Shown here: positions 31,725-42,217 of the stretch, piece after piece
How positions within the stretch are numbered: the first letter of the stretch is position 1
How the letters are laid out: each line of letters starts with the position of its first letter
Assembly: GCA_035771165.1 (NCBI GenBank)
Contig: JAWNZC010000348.1
Location: forward strand, 3,742,501 to 3,806,500
Source: Paragorgia papillata
Lineage: Eukaryota; Cnidaria; Anthozoa; Scleralcyonacea; Coralliidae
Reading direction: 5' to 3'
DNA: 64,000 bases
Made by a program: the position numbers and the translations under genes
The notes under the pieces: model-generated
The model's database searches: none
Told to the model about the DNA's origin: nothing
Seen by the model: only the letters and a program-made list of their open reading frames with translations

Positions 31725-32396
31725 CCGAACATCCAATCGCTTCAAAATCACAAAAGCATGTCAGATAGTTGGGACTGCTCGCTGATATCCTGCAATGAAG
31801 AAGGCGAATACTTTTTTTCTTCTATCCAGTTTAATAAGTGTACCCGCCCCCGAAATCACGGCTGGGCATTGTCAATTTCCACCAATCACAAACGCGCCTG
31901 CACATTTTCAGCAGGCATATATTATTGAACATTTGTATAAATTATCGTGACAGCCCAAAGTGGCGGTCTGATGGAAAGTTAATAAGTGAGGCGTACGACC
32001 GAATTTTCGAAACTTTTGAAGATTATTTTTTTAAAAGATTTACGTGACCATTAGTGGCCAAGATGTGTTTGCCATTTAGCCTACTAGGTCAGGAAAATCA
32101 CTGATATTTCAGTCAGCGTCAATAGTTTGTTGATATCGTAAAAGCTAACTCGAAATCAATCACAACTGCGATTTCGCCTTTGATTTCTTTCGTGGAAGAT
32201 GATCAATCCACTGACCTATATATATAACTGGACTGCGGGTGCTGGCCAAAAATGTGTCCCCATTTTCACTTTCAAAATGGCGGCATTTATGGGTCCTTCT
32301 GCTAATGGTAGCGACCACTGACATGTACTTATCACAGGAAAAAAATAATATTTATGTAAATACAAAGCGATTTTCTTTATACTTTATTAATAACTC
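31725..32396. other. Unassigned intergenic DNA
   Basis: Continuation of the segment shared with 21.7 kb, then AT-rich DNA without a recognised gene. ATGGCGGCATTTATGGG at about 32276 is a possible start-like context, but its frame is not supported further. Confidence 0.4.
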
Positions 32397-32445
32397 GTTC
32401 CTGTGCGAGGGCTTCCCCAGAGGTGAATAAAATCGTCAGTCTTGG
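32397..32445 (-). mobile_element. Fragment of the CTCTTTCCTGTCCGA TTAA-type MITE
   Basis: Reads GTTCCTGTGCGAGGGCTTCC, then CCAGAGGTGAATAAAATCGTC, the complement of the right half of 30173-30265. The other half is missing or degraded. Confidence 0.7.
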
Positions 32446-32795
32446 CAATAAAATAAACAAGACTATCAATACACATGGTCATGGAAATCTACAAACATTT
32501 CGTTTTATGAAGTCGTCAGCTCTATAAACGGAATCGCTGAAGGTCACGAGAAAATCGTAAAGAAGCGAGGCGCACCCAGTTCTTCTTAGAGTGTCTTTAT
32601 CAACCTTTTCCAAGTGTTAATAACAGACGAGAAACTCATCCGTTGTCAGGTGTTTTAAAATCCAGTAAACGGATTTCCCGTCGTTAAAACAAGAAACCGG
32701 ACGACAACCTATATACCTTGGTATGGCACGTCTAAATTATGAGTATGACCTTTGTCTGAGCAATCAGAACGTGTTCTTCGAAAGGAGCAACAAGG
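32446..32795. other. Unassigned intergenic DNA
   Basis: No gene or delimited repeat recognised. Confidence 0.4.
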
Positions 32796-32803
32796 AATCA
32801 ATC

Positions 32804-33242
32804 CAGTGGCGTAGCCAAGCGGGGGCCTAGGGGGGCCTGGGCCCCCCAACTACACATTTGCCCCCCCCCCCCCAGTCTCCTGAATGTCTGACGCTAAATT
32901 CAAGTAAGTACTTTTGCTTCTTTGAAATTTGAAGTTTGTTTCTGTTGCTAATGATAATTGTGATGCTGATACACTGTCACATGAAGTTTCATTGGTTAAA
33001 CTGCGCAGAATTACGCTCCCAAGAGCCCTCGGTCCTTTTGACCGCTGGAAATGCCCTCACAGGGCTTCGAAACTCAAAATCTTCTTCGGGGATGGACGAT
33101 GCCCCCATACCCCCTACATTGATGATTGGTCGCGGCTAAAGCCACGATTCTACACCATCTAATGCTTGATAATTCTCATCTAAAACTGCACCCCCAAATT
33201 TTCCGTTGCTCCCCCAAAATTTTGATCCTGGCTACGCCACTG
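32804..33242. mobile_element. hAT-type element CAGTGGCGTAGCC (439 bp)
   Basis: The 8-bp duplication AATCAATC lies at 32796-32803 and 33243-33250. The ends CAGTGGCGTAGCCA and TGGCTACGCCACTG are inverted. The left part contains the GGGGGCCTGGGCCCCCC block and a C run. It is non-coding; the overlapping plus frames at 32929-33162 are shadows. Termini match those at 50998-51205. Confidence 0.95.
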
Positions 33243-33250
33243 AATCAATC

Positions 33251-35010
33251 TCTATCTCTCGGCGTTTAAACCATTTTGTTTGAGCAGTTTGCTCAAGATC
33301 AGTTTAAGTCTTGGGCCCTAGGGTTGTATGTCAACATGATTTTGAATTTTGAGCATAATAGTGAGGCAAAAGTATAGTTCCACTGACATTCTCGAGCTTA
33401 GCTAATTCGCTGTTTTCCTCAATTAGAGTATCAACTGCTGTGTTAAGAACCTATCCTTCTTTTTCTTCACTGCATTCACGAACCCGGAGATTTTTGAATG
33501 CATAATTAAACACCACCGAGAGAGAGACTTTCTCAATGTGACTTTGCCATAAAATTAACTTCAGATAACATGATTCATCAGCAATATAAGAATGCCTTTT
33601 CTTCAACTTCATTGAACCAACAAGTAAAAATACTCAATTGTTATCTCTTAATGTAATTACTGCCCCTTTAATATTCTAATTCCTCATGCATGTGTAGGTT
33701 TTTTAACCCACATTTTTTTTCTCTATCTCATATTTGTAGACTAAACAAAAAATATGGGGAAAATATGATGGCATCGCCAATATTGCCACACTGAAACTAT
33801 ACATGATTGACATGCTGTTGTTTTGAATTGGACAATATATTAAACTGTCAACCACCAATTTTCTATTCTGCTATGAAATGACATTGTAACATTCACATAA
33901 CTGATAATGAAAGAGCCGACAAATTAACACTGTAGTCTGACTAAAGGCATTTAATCATCATGGTCTACAAAGTCAAAAGGACTTATTGGCATAATTCACT
34001 GGCATATTATAACTATTATAGTCTATAAATAGACAATCGTGATACAATGTTCACCGAAAAAACTTCACGTTATCATTTTTTTCATGCTTTACCATTCAGT
34101 CCATCGTCAAGTGCCAAGTTGATTACTGCGTATATTTCGCCATTCGTACATCTCTTTTATAAGGAATGTTCATCAGATCTGAATATATTGATACATCAAC
34201 GCTGTGAATTTTGGTTCAAATATCCAATGAAGAATGAGAACTACTGTAACTATGAACACTAATCTAAACTGTATATTATGAACAGTTACTGAAATAAGTA
34301 TATATACAGTGCATGTATATCTTCACAAAATGTCGCAATACTGTCCGAACCAATGCCAGTGGGTATTGGTGGCTTTGCCACCTTGCACAGTTAATTGACA
34401 GCACAATACCACGTACAGTATTTGAATTATACGTTGTCCCAATCTAGGTTGTCCATGCATGTAAAAGTAATAATAAAAAAAAAAAATTCCCCTTTGTAAA
34501 ATAAGCTAATCCCAACATTCTAACATGCCCATTTTCGCAGGCAAAATATACGCTGCATGCACGAATGACTAATTACGTAGCAAAATGGTATACGATTTTT
34601 TTGTACTAAGTGAAAGATATACTTGTGAAAGGTAATCTCACGAAGTTTGGCACCATTTCGTCGCATATTTTCCGAACTACGACTCTTCGAAGTTCACCTG
34701 AAACGACTCGAAGAGTGCGAAATTCCATCGCGCGGTCAGACCGGCTATCTGGTTACTTATGACGTAGGCGTGTGGACACATCTCAAGCCAACTAAACAAA
34801 ATAACAGGTATTATTAGCCGTTTTTGAGCAAATTGGGATGGCTATGGGTCTGAATAAAACAACTTTATTTTTGTGAAAAAAGTGAAATTCTATATTACCG
34901 ATGTGTTGACGACCTCTGGATATTCATTTTTCCATTGAAGCGCGAATATAAACACTCCTAGTAGGAGTGAAGTTAGGGCAAGAAACTGAACGTTTTGTTT
35001 ACTTTTGATC
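33251..35010. other. AT-rich intergenic stretch, no gene seen
   Basis: About 1.7 kb without a recognised gene, RNA or repeat ends. The longest frame (34047-34262, plus) lacks similarity or splice support. Confidence 0.4.
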
Positions 35011-35018
35011 AGCGTTCG

Positions 35019-35129
35019 GGTTATACGTCCATGTCCTATTTACACGAATTGCCATCCTTAGGTTAGGTTGTGTGTTGGGGTAAGGCTTTCATGAAGTACT
35101 TGGGTTATGTAGGACATGGAATTATTACC
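35019..35129. mobile_element. hAT-type MITE 'GGTWATA', copy 2 (111 bp)
   Basis: The 8-bp duplication AGCGTTCG lies at 35011-35018 and 35130-35137. It is the reverse orientation of the copy at 29952, with high similarity. Confidence 0.95.
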
Positions 35130-35137
35130 AGCGTTCG

Positions 35138-35865
35138 CATAAAACGTCGTCGCCGTAAACTGTTGAAGTGATCGCAGCACAACGTCGTGAAGTCGTGAAC
35201 AGAACCATTATAGAGGGTAGAATGTTGGTCTAAGAATTACGTTGTTTTGCGTGCAATTTTTGTGCAAGTTCATCGTCGGTCTGGTCATGGGATTTGCTAA
35301 AAGTTAACTGTATGTTATACTATAATAATAATCAATTCCTGATTCCTTCGGGAAATATTGTCCAAATATTTGGCAGAGTGTTACAGTTAATAGTGAATTA
35401 TTCTGAATATTGCCGAGTATTAACAAAACAAATAGAACTAAAACAGCAATATTTTCTATTCTGTTTCTATTATATATAATATTATAAAATATATTCACGC
35501 ATCTCAAGCCAGTTGGCTGAGGTGGAATCACATGTGTGCCAATACTCCAATAGACAATAATGAGTATCGCTTCTGCCTTCTGGGTCTAAGTAAATTACGT
35601 TGGGTCTTGCGAGATTCTCATGTTATAAAGCAAATAGCACTGCGGATAACAAAAGGTCTTTAAAATGCGCAGAGCAAAGATGTGGCGTGAGTCAAAAGTC
35701 GGAACAATGATTTTTGTACATCATACATAATTTCTGTTCTTCTGCGAAACCTGTCCAGTTACTCTGGTGCATGCGAATCATTTTGCGGCTGATCCATACC
35801 ACAGTACCGCGTCCTCTTGAAGGCTGGGTTGGGCCATAGTCATAGCGGCGAAACATAATCTTATA
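35138..35865. other. Unassigned intergenic DNA
   Basis: No gene or delimited repeat recognised. Confidence 0.4.
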
Positions 35866-35867
35866 TA

Positions 35868-36000
35868 CAGTAAAAACCCGCTAACAAGAACCTACATTTT
35901 ACCAAATCAGCCTCGGATAGGTTCTTATGTTCTTATATAAATAAATTCTTAATTTCAGCCCGAGGTTCTTAATAGTGTTCTTGTTAGCGGGTTTTTACTG
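35868..36000. mobile_element. TA-target mariner-type MITE (133 bp)
   Basis: TA lies at 35866-35867 and 36001-36002. The 24-bp ends start CAGTAAAAACCCGCTAACAA, and the far end is the exact complement. The interior repeats AGGTTCTTA/TAAGAACCT motifs. Non-coding. Confidence 0.95.
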
Positions 36001-36002
36001 TA

Positions 36003-36255
36003 TTGGCCTTTCCCTAAAATATATTATTCCACCTGATTGTTGTGATATACGAAACCTCCTCGATCAGTACGACTTTAGTTCAAGTCGTCTAGCGTTACAA
36101 TATTTCTGCTCTGGTTCTTGGTTCTATTACTTATAACTATTTTGATCTGAATTACTGTTTATATATCCCACATTTCAGTGACTCATGCATTTTCAGCTTG
36201 CTTGTTCAATCACGACATAATTTGTGCAGGCGATAAAACTGCGTGGTCATAAGCT
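36003..36255. other. Unassigned spacer
   Basis: Nothing recognised. Confidence 0.4.
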
Positions 36256-36263
36256 CGCTCGAC

Positions 36264-36856
36264 CATTGGCGGCGGAAGATGTTTTATATTGGGGGGGCTA
36301 ATTCACAAAGAAAATCGTGGGACAGGGGCGTGGCATTCTGACCTTCCGGCAAAATTTCAGAGAGTTAAAAAAATTAGGTGAAATTTTAGACCTTTGATTT
36401 TATTAATAATTAAATGTACGTATAACATAGAATAAAATGTCATTAACATATTAAGCGATAATTAAACTTAAAAGCATTATTCTAGTTCCAGAGTGAGTAA
36501 TTAACACTGTTAAGGTATATGCGCACAATATGAATATATCCCATAAATATAGAAACATTTTTACGCCTACCAGACCTTTCAATAACATTTTATCTTTCGC
36601 TGAATACTGTTGGCAGTGCAACTTGCAAGATTAGCAAATTAAATTTGACGCGCTTCTTGTATTGCAACAAGCGTTCTTAGTTTAACTTTTCCAAATGATT
36701 ACTTTTAATTTCACGCTTCGCAGTACGTTCTTTACAGGTGCGAACCGGTTCGGTTTTTAACATCAGACCTAAAAATATTGGGGGGGCTTAGCCCCCTCGT
36801 CAGAAATATTGGGGGGGGGGCTATAGCCCCCCTAGCCCCCCCTTCCGCCGCCCTTG
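36264..36856. mobile_element. hAT-type element with GGCGGCGGAAG ends (593 bp)
   Basis: The 8-bp duplication CGCTCGAC lies at 36256-36263 and 36857-36864. The ends CATTGGCGGCGGAAG and CTTCCGCCGCCCTTG are inverted. GGGGGGCT-type runs occur near both ends. No coding sequence is recognised. Confidence 0.93.
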
Positions 36857-36864
36857 CGCTCGAC

Positions 36865-37466
36865 CCTTGTTAACCAAATACTTATTACTGATATAAATAC
36901 GTAAAGAAACTCGCGCTAGAGATTAAATTGACCATATATGCACGGATCAACATTAACATCACTAACTTTCACTTTTTTTTACAGTTCTATGTAACACCAC
37001 TCACTGCCAAATTGATTTCTAAGTGTGTAACCTCATCGACGATCGCCTCTCGACAGCATCATGATCTGATGGTTCATCACTATCAGGCTATCAGCATCAA
37101 CCAAAAACTGCTTAATCATATCCTCATTTGATTCTTCGTCTTCTATAGTAGCTGGTGACACAAAATATTCGTTTTCTGACTCGTTTTCAAAAGCTCTATC
37201 TTGCTGTATTTACCTGTATTACCACGTCATCGCTGCGTAAACTCGGTCCCAGACTTTTCGTACTTTTTATTCGAAAATATGGCAAAATTGGCAACTTCAA
37301 CGCGTTGTAACTCGAAAAATATTCATCAGAATTACGCCAAACTTTCTGAGATTATTATTTGGCTGGACATCTTTCAGTCTGTGTAAAAAACGCCATACTC
37401 ATTTTTTCATGTCATAGCTAGACACTTTAACGCCTAGCGGGCGTCTTGTTGTTGATTAAAGATGTC
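36865..37466. other. Unassigned intergenic DNA
   Basis: No gene recognised. Confidence 0.4.
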
Positions 37467-37832
37467 ATGGAATTGAGGTATCAGTTTACCGTCACCCGCC
37501 GCATGGGTCATCGAGAGCCGCGTGAAAATTTTCATTATTTCATTATTTTTCATTGTTTGTTTTATTTTTATGCCAAGTGTCTTATAAAATTGTTTTCTGT
37601 TAAAATTTTGTAAGAATACGGACTGTGTTCATACTTTCCCAATGTAGCCTACGACAGACTGGAAAGTTTACAAAAGGCCAATAATCGCAAAAAAATTTCC
37701 GAATCTTCGGTGGAAGGTGAATTTTCGGCCGAAAATGGTCAAATTCGATGCCCCTAAAATAATGAAAAATGAAAAAAAGCCGCACCAACTTTTGGAAATT
37801 TAGGTGACGGTAAACTGATACCTTAATTCCAT
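37467..37832. mobile_element. MITE with ATGGAATTRAGGTATCAG ends (366 bp)
   Basis: The terminal 31 bp, starting ATGGAATTGAGGTATCAGTT, are inverted at the right end with one or two mismatches. Part of this may be a palindromic target, so the exact edge is uncertain by a few bases. Non-coding. Confidence 0.8.
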
Positions 37833-38046
37833 AGGCCTAAGAAAAGATTGCATGTTCACGAAACTCACTGAATTATACATAATTAGTCGTGTCTTTGCTG
37901 CATTTCTGCCATTTCAAAATTCAAACATCTGCGATTTATCGTTCACTGACTCTGTTTATAGTGTTGGGTTGGATGAATGACAAAAATATCTCTGCCGTGT
38001 GTAAATTATGCATTACGTCACAGACATAACAAGCCGCTCATGCGTC

Positions 38047-38787
38047 CACAGGGAGCCCATCTTGGCAATTCGTCATGCCAAAAAGCGCGTGGGCACCTGT
38101 GGTGGACTCGAAAGACGCGCGGGGGACTGTGGCAGGGGATTTAAAAAAAACGAAAAACGGTTACCGGAAACGGGAAAAAAGGCGGAAAAAAGGGGAAAAC
38201 GTGGGGAAAGGGGGTGAGGGAGAGGAAAAAATATAAGGGATGAAACACCAAACGTTCAACGTGGAATTCCGCAAGTAGCCAGGACATCTCGTATCGTCGG
38301 GAGCCACCGTTAGAATACTGAAACCGACTGAAACTCAGAGTCAGATGAATGTGCAATAAATCAATAATCCTGAGAATTCCCGCTTTATCCGAAAAGCTTA
38401 TCGTAGGATTTCGTAGCTATCCGAAGTGTCAATGATGATGTAGTGTCCTAGCTACTTACGGAACACATCTCCCGAAAATACGATATGTAATTTAGCTGCA
38501 AAATCACGGCTAAAAGTTGAGATTTTGCATCATTTTGATTTATATCAGTTGATAAATTAATCATTATCACAACTACTTCGCTCAATTATCTTACAATTTG
38601 AATACCTATAGGCGCTTAAAACGATGTTCAAAACAAGGAAGAATTCGTGTTTCATCCCTTTATTATTTTCCTTAACACACCACGACCGAGTGTGCCACAG
38701 TCCCCCGCCGCCCGCGCGTCTTTCGAGTCCGCTACAGATGCCCACGCGCTTTTTGGCATGACCAATTGCCAAGATGGGCTCCCTGTG
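38047..38787. mobile_element. Fold-back element with about 150-bp arms (741 bp)
   Basis: The left arm starts CACAGGGAGCCCATCTTGG and the right arm ends with its complement. The arms continue through GCCAAAAAGCGCGTGGGC, ACTCGAAAGACGCGCGGG and, further in, AAGGGATGAAACAC (38236) with its complement (38648). A stem-and-loop of this size could form in single-stranded DNA. No transposase is visible. Confidence 0.82.
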
Positions 38788-38869
38788 ACGCGTCCAGCCG
38801 TTCGTAGAGGGCGGGTAAAGTCCCGCGAGTCGAGATAAAGCTGGAAAATTGGAAATCGAGCCTAGTTTA

Positions 38870-39840
38870 AGTGCATATACAGTATATTGGTGCGATCGAG
38901 TTTATTGGAAATGGTAAATTAAATCACCTGAAACTTTCCTGGTATATATTGTTATTGCATACATATACCCACACGCACAGTTTTAAGTGACTTTGTTAGA
39001 CAACCTCAGTGATATTTCAGATTTCCCTATAAAGGTCCTTATGCAGTGCGAGGTATGCGGTGGAGTTATTTATACATATCAAACGAAGATCATTCAATAT
39101 CTGAATATCAGCTTAAATGACTGAAGTAAGATCTGATACGAAGATCATTCAATATCTGAATATCAGCTTAAATGACTGAAGTAAGATCTGATACGTGAGA
39201 AAAGACCTATCTTTAAAGGCACAGTGTTGCGTACCACGTGATATAATTGACCGCTGATTAGTGATTTGTATCTGCGGGGGCGCGCTAATGCAAAATGGCG
39301 GAAAGCGATGTAGGTTCAGTTTTTGATGATACCGATTCAATTACGGAAAATATAGAAACTGAAGAAGAACATTCTACTATAAGCGATGAAGAAGTAAGTA
39401 CATTCAATTGTTTTTTTAAAACGATCTTTCTACTCCAATTCATAACACAAATCAAGTACAAGTAATACAACACATATTACGACGCCATGTTGAATTGCTT
39501 TGAATTTGTTCATGAATTTTTTTCAAAACGAAGGGTTTATGCGCATGCGCGTGGTACCCAACACTGTGCCTTTAACTTCAAAAGTTCTTTCATGCAAATA
39601 CGAAGGTGTCCTTCAAACTTATCTTATCATATCATATGTTCTTTAAAAGTTTCTGGACCTGTTTTCGACTTTTGCTTCAAAAAATAATTAAAAGCGCTAA
39701 TCAAGAAAGTGAAGATTACTAGTATAGCTTTGGTATTTTTTTCAGATAATATCCATAGCTATATAGTGAAGAAGAAAAGTCAAAATACAAACTATACAAC
39801 TTTATAACGTAAAAACACTGATGACACTTATATACAGCAG
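38870..39840. repeat. Segmental duplication, copy B (partner 22605-23330)
   Basis: Matches copy A across its length. It additionally contains a private 55-bp tandem duplication (39085-39139 and 39140-39194, starting GAAGATCATTCAATATCTG) and the TTAA-type element at 39217-39571. It lacks the palindromic MITE of copy A. Confidence 0.88.
39217..39571. mobile_element. TTAA-target element retaining a transposase-like first exon (355 bp)
   Basis: TTAA lies at 39213-39216 and 39572-39575. The ends AGGCACAGTGTTGCGTACCACG and CGTGGTACCCAACACTGTGCCT are inverted. The segmental-duplication partner (about 22880) has one TTAA and no insert. Inside, on plus, ATGGCGGAAAGC at 39294 opens a 36-codon acidic frame (AESDVGSVFDDTDS...TISDEE) that runs into a GTAAGTA donor at about 39392. 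That is what a first exon of a TTAA-type transposase gene, acidic at its N-terminus, would look like in a deletion derivative. The exon's identity is inferred. Confidence 0.88.
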
Positions 39841-41005
39841 TTTAGGATAGAAAAGTATAGGTGTAGAGTATAGAGGGAGCTTCGACCCTCTGACAAATTC
39901 TCGTACATTTCCCTCTGAGAAATTCTTCTAACCAAAGGCACCCTAGAGAAAATTCAGTAAACTAATGTAGTAATGTATACATCATTCAATGGAACACAAT
40001 AATCTGCCATTCATTCAAAACGTGCCAAAAGTGATATCCATCGCGTTCTGCGCATAATCCACCATCTTTGTTTTGAGCACCTCAAACGTTGGAAGCAACA
40101 TGGCAGAAAATTAAGCGATTCAACGAGGATATCTCTTCGGATTACTTCTAAAAATGTTTAGTTTCGGGTACAAGTAATGAAGAGAGAAGAGAAAGCAAGA
40201 AAAGCTTACAATCTTGAATAAGGTTAGGTATCAGTATATTTTTTGTAAATAAAGGAGTAGACTTTAGTTTCATACATGCGCAGAACGGACTGGACAGCAC
40301 CTTTACAATTAAAACTTTGAAAAAGGCATGCAAGAAATGCCGTTTCAGAGATCCAAATTTAAAAAATGTTAGGGGGGCGTGCCCCAGACCTCCCTATACA
40401 TGCTGACACAAATTTTATTAGTCGGGGCATGGCCACCATCTTGAAAAAATTGAAAAAGACAAAGAAAGGAAGCTGTGTACACGGCTCAAAAGCCAAAACA
40501 AAATGGCTTCCACCAAAATAGTACCCGTATAGTTACGAGATTTAAAAAAAAATCCCGAATAAAACTTGTTTTATCTCGAAGTATACTGAAAAAGACCAAC
40601 CACGCTTTCTTCATCTTTCCTCGAACTATTCAAGTGGGCGACGTTTACTGTTGAAATTAAGATCAGATGGATGAATGCATGCACTCTCAAGTTTTATTTA
40701 CGATTTTTGCGTCTCGGACGTAGTCCGAAGACGTATTGCTATCGAAAATGTTCTGATTTAGTTTGTTTGTGGCAATCACGTGATTAACGAACATGTTACG
40801 TAAAGTAACGAAAGTTTGCCAAAGGTCGCCATTTTGTTTTGCTCACGAGGTCGAACATCGCTTCCTAAAAAATAACGTTTGGTGCAGGTTTTTGCCAGGA
40901 TAAGTGCTACTTGTTTTTTGTTTATTGGAGCCATTGTGTTTGTACTGACCAACAGTTCGATCAGGCGCTATTTAATACGTGTGGATATCACGTACAAATA
41001 TATAG
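39841..41005. other. Intergenic, with a GGGGGGCGTGCCCC block
   Basis: No gene. The phrase TTTCAGAGATCC...AAAATGTTAGGGGGGCGTGCC at 40340-40395 resembles 48628-48680 (TTTCAGAGACTC...GGGGGAGCATGCCCCC), marking another member of that dispersed repeat. Confidence 0.4.
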
Positions 41006-41009
41006 AGCG

Positions 41010-41530
41010 GAATCGTTGTATTTGCACATGAACGTGCAAACATATCCTTTTATGAATACAGTAATATATTATTGAATGGAGACTTATTATTGTTAACTGA
41101 TGTGCCTGAGATGGTTTCAACTGATAATAAAAATTATCAATTGCAATACACTAACAGTGAGTCGATCGTTTTCTGGTGATGTATTTTTGACAGCTAACAA
41201 TGAGCCTTTTGTGTCACATGAGCATGTATTTAATCAAATATTTTCAAGTTCTTTTAATATTAATTTACAGCAGTTGTTTTTTTACAATTGGTGTCCATAC
41301 TGTTGCAATATTTAGACCTCTCCCAGAAGTATTCAAAAGTTTGGACCCTCACTCAAGAAACGTATATGGAATCAATGCCTTGTTCATCAGGAACTTCCAT
41401 TTTAGCTTCAGTTGAGGGTATATAGAAAATTTGGTGAAATATTTTCAATTTACATCATTGTATCCTCAAGACATAATTTTAAGCAGCGAAGTTCAACCAG
41501 ACTTTGCTGACAGTATGGAGCTAAGTTAGC
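41010..41530 (+). pseudogene. Protease-like domain relic, copy 2
   Basis: The plus-strand translation aligns in order with the copy at 62016-62600: a SLYLHMN region, RLLLLTDVPEMV, LQYTNS, then after a frameshift near 41170 a GDVFLTANNEPF block, NQIFSSSFNINLQQ, TIGVHTVAIF and the His box SLDPHSRNVYG. The conserved Asp and His that I take as catalytic (DxH in F/LDPHSR) are retained here. The Cys motif (GKQC-like), which would be upstream, is absent. After the stop in the ORF ending FSFS, sequence at 41430-41530 may encode more of the protein in another frame (NLVKYFQFTSLYPQD). Frameshifts make this a pseudogene. Confidence 0.72.
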
Positions 41531-42105
41531 ACCCTGTGAGTCGTGTCTACTGCCGGCCTATAGTCAGTGTGACCAGACCTGGTAAGTGATGTGGCTAAAA
41601 ATTGAATAAAGCTTCTGATGGGCTCAAACTTAGTTCCCCCCCAACATCTTCCACCCCTACTGTAAATCACCGCAATACTGAAATAACAGTGTTAACATTT
41701 TGATTAGAGGCTGTTTATCAGATAATATGTGAACATGAAAAACTAAATTATTACATACCCCTTCAATTTTTTTAGACATTAACTCTTGTAAAAACCTTAT
41801 AAAAACTATTTATTAATTATATTTTTCTCAAATTAAATTCGTCAGTTACTGTTTATAATGTTATAATAATAATATTTAATCAGGAAGCTTTTTCACATTA
41901 TATGGTTTTCTAAAAGGACCTGTTTATAATCTTTGTCTGTAGTTTGTTTCATTGCAATAATTATACGTTGTTTAAAATTATAGTAAGCGCATGTACACGT
42001 CATGCCTAATTATTTTTAATATGTTCTTGTGTGCATGCGTATAATTATATCATTGAGTCGTTGAACTAGACCAGCAGTCCGAGACGCATGTACGCATTGC
42101 GGACC
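41531..42105. other. Unassigned spacer downstream of the beta-helix gene
   Basis: AT-rich, no gene recognised. Confidence 0.4.
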
Positions 42106-42109
42106 TATG

Positions 42110-42115
42110 TTTATT
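42110..42115 (-). terminator. Candidate polyadenylation signal for the beta-helix gene
   Basis: AATAAA on the minus strand, about 100 nt downstream of the stop codon at 42218. It is the nearest canonical signal. Cleavage and use are inferred. Confidence 0.5.
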
Positions 42116-42217
42116 ATCGTGGTACATTGTTCACTGGATCAGAATCAATCAATCGTTATTGCAATATGGCGTACAATAATGTTACGTTAGTTATCACGTC
42201 TAACATATAGTACTATT

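Noticed and set aside
32929..33162. Small protein inside 32929-33162
   Set aside because: It lies wholly within a hAT-type element bounded by AATCAATC duplications; two overlapping frames exist and neither has family similarity.
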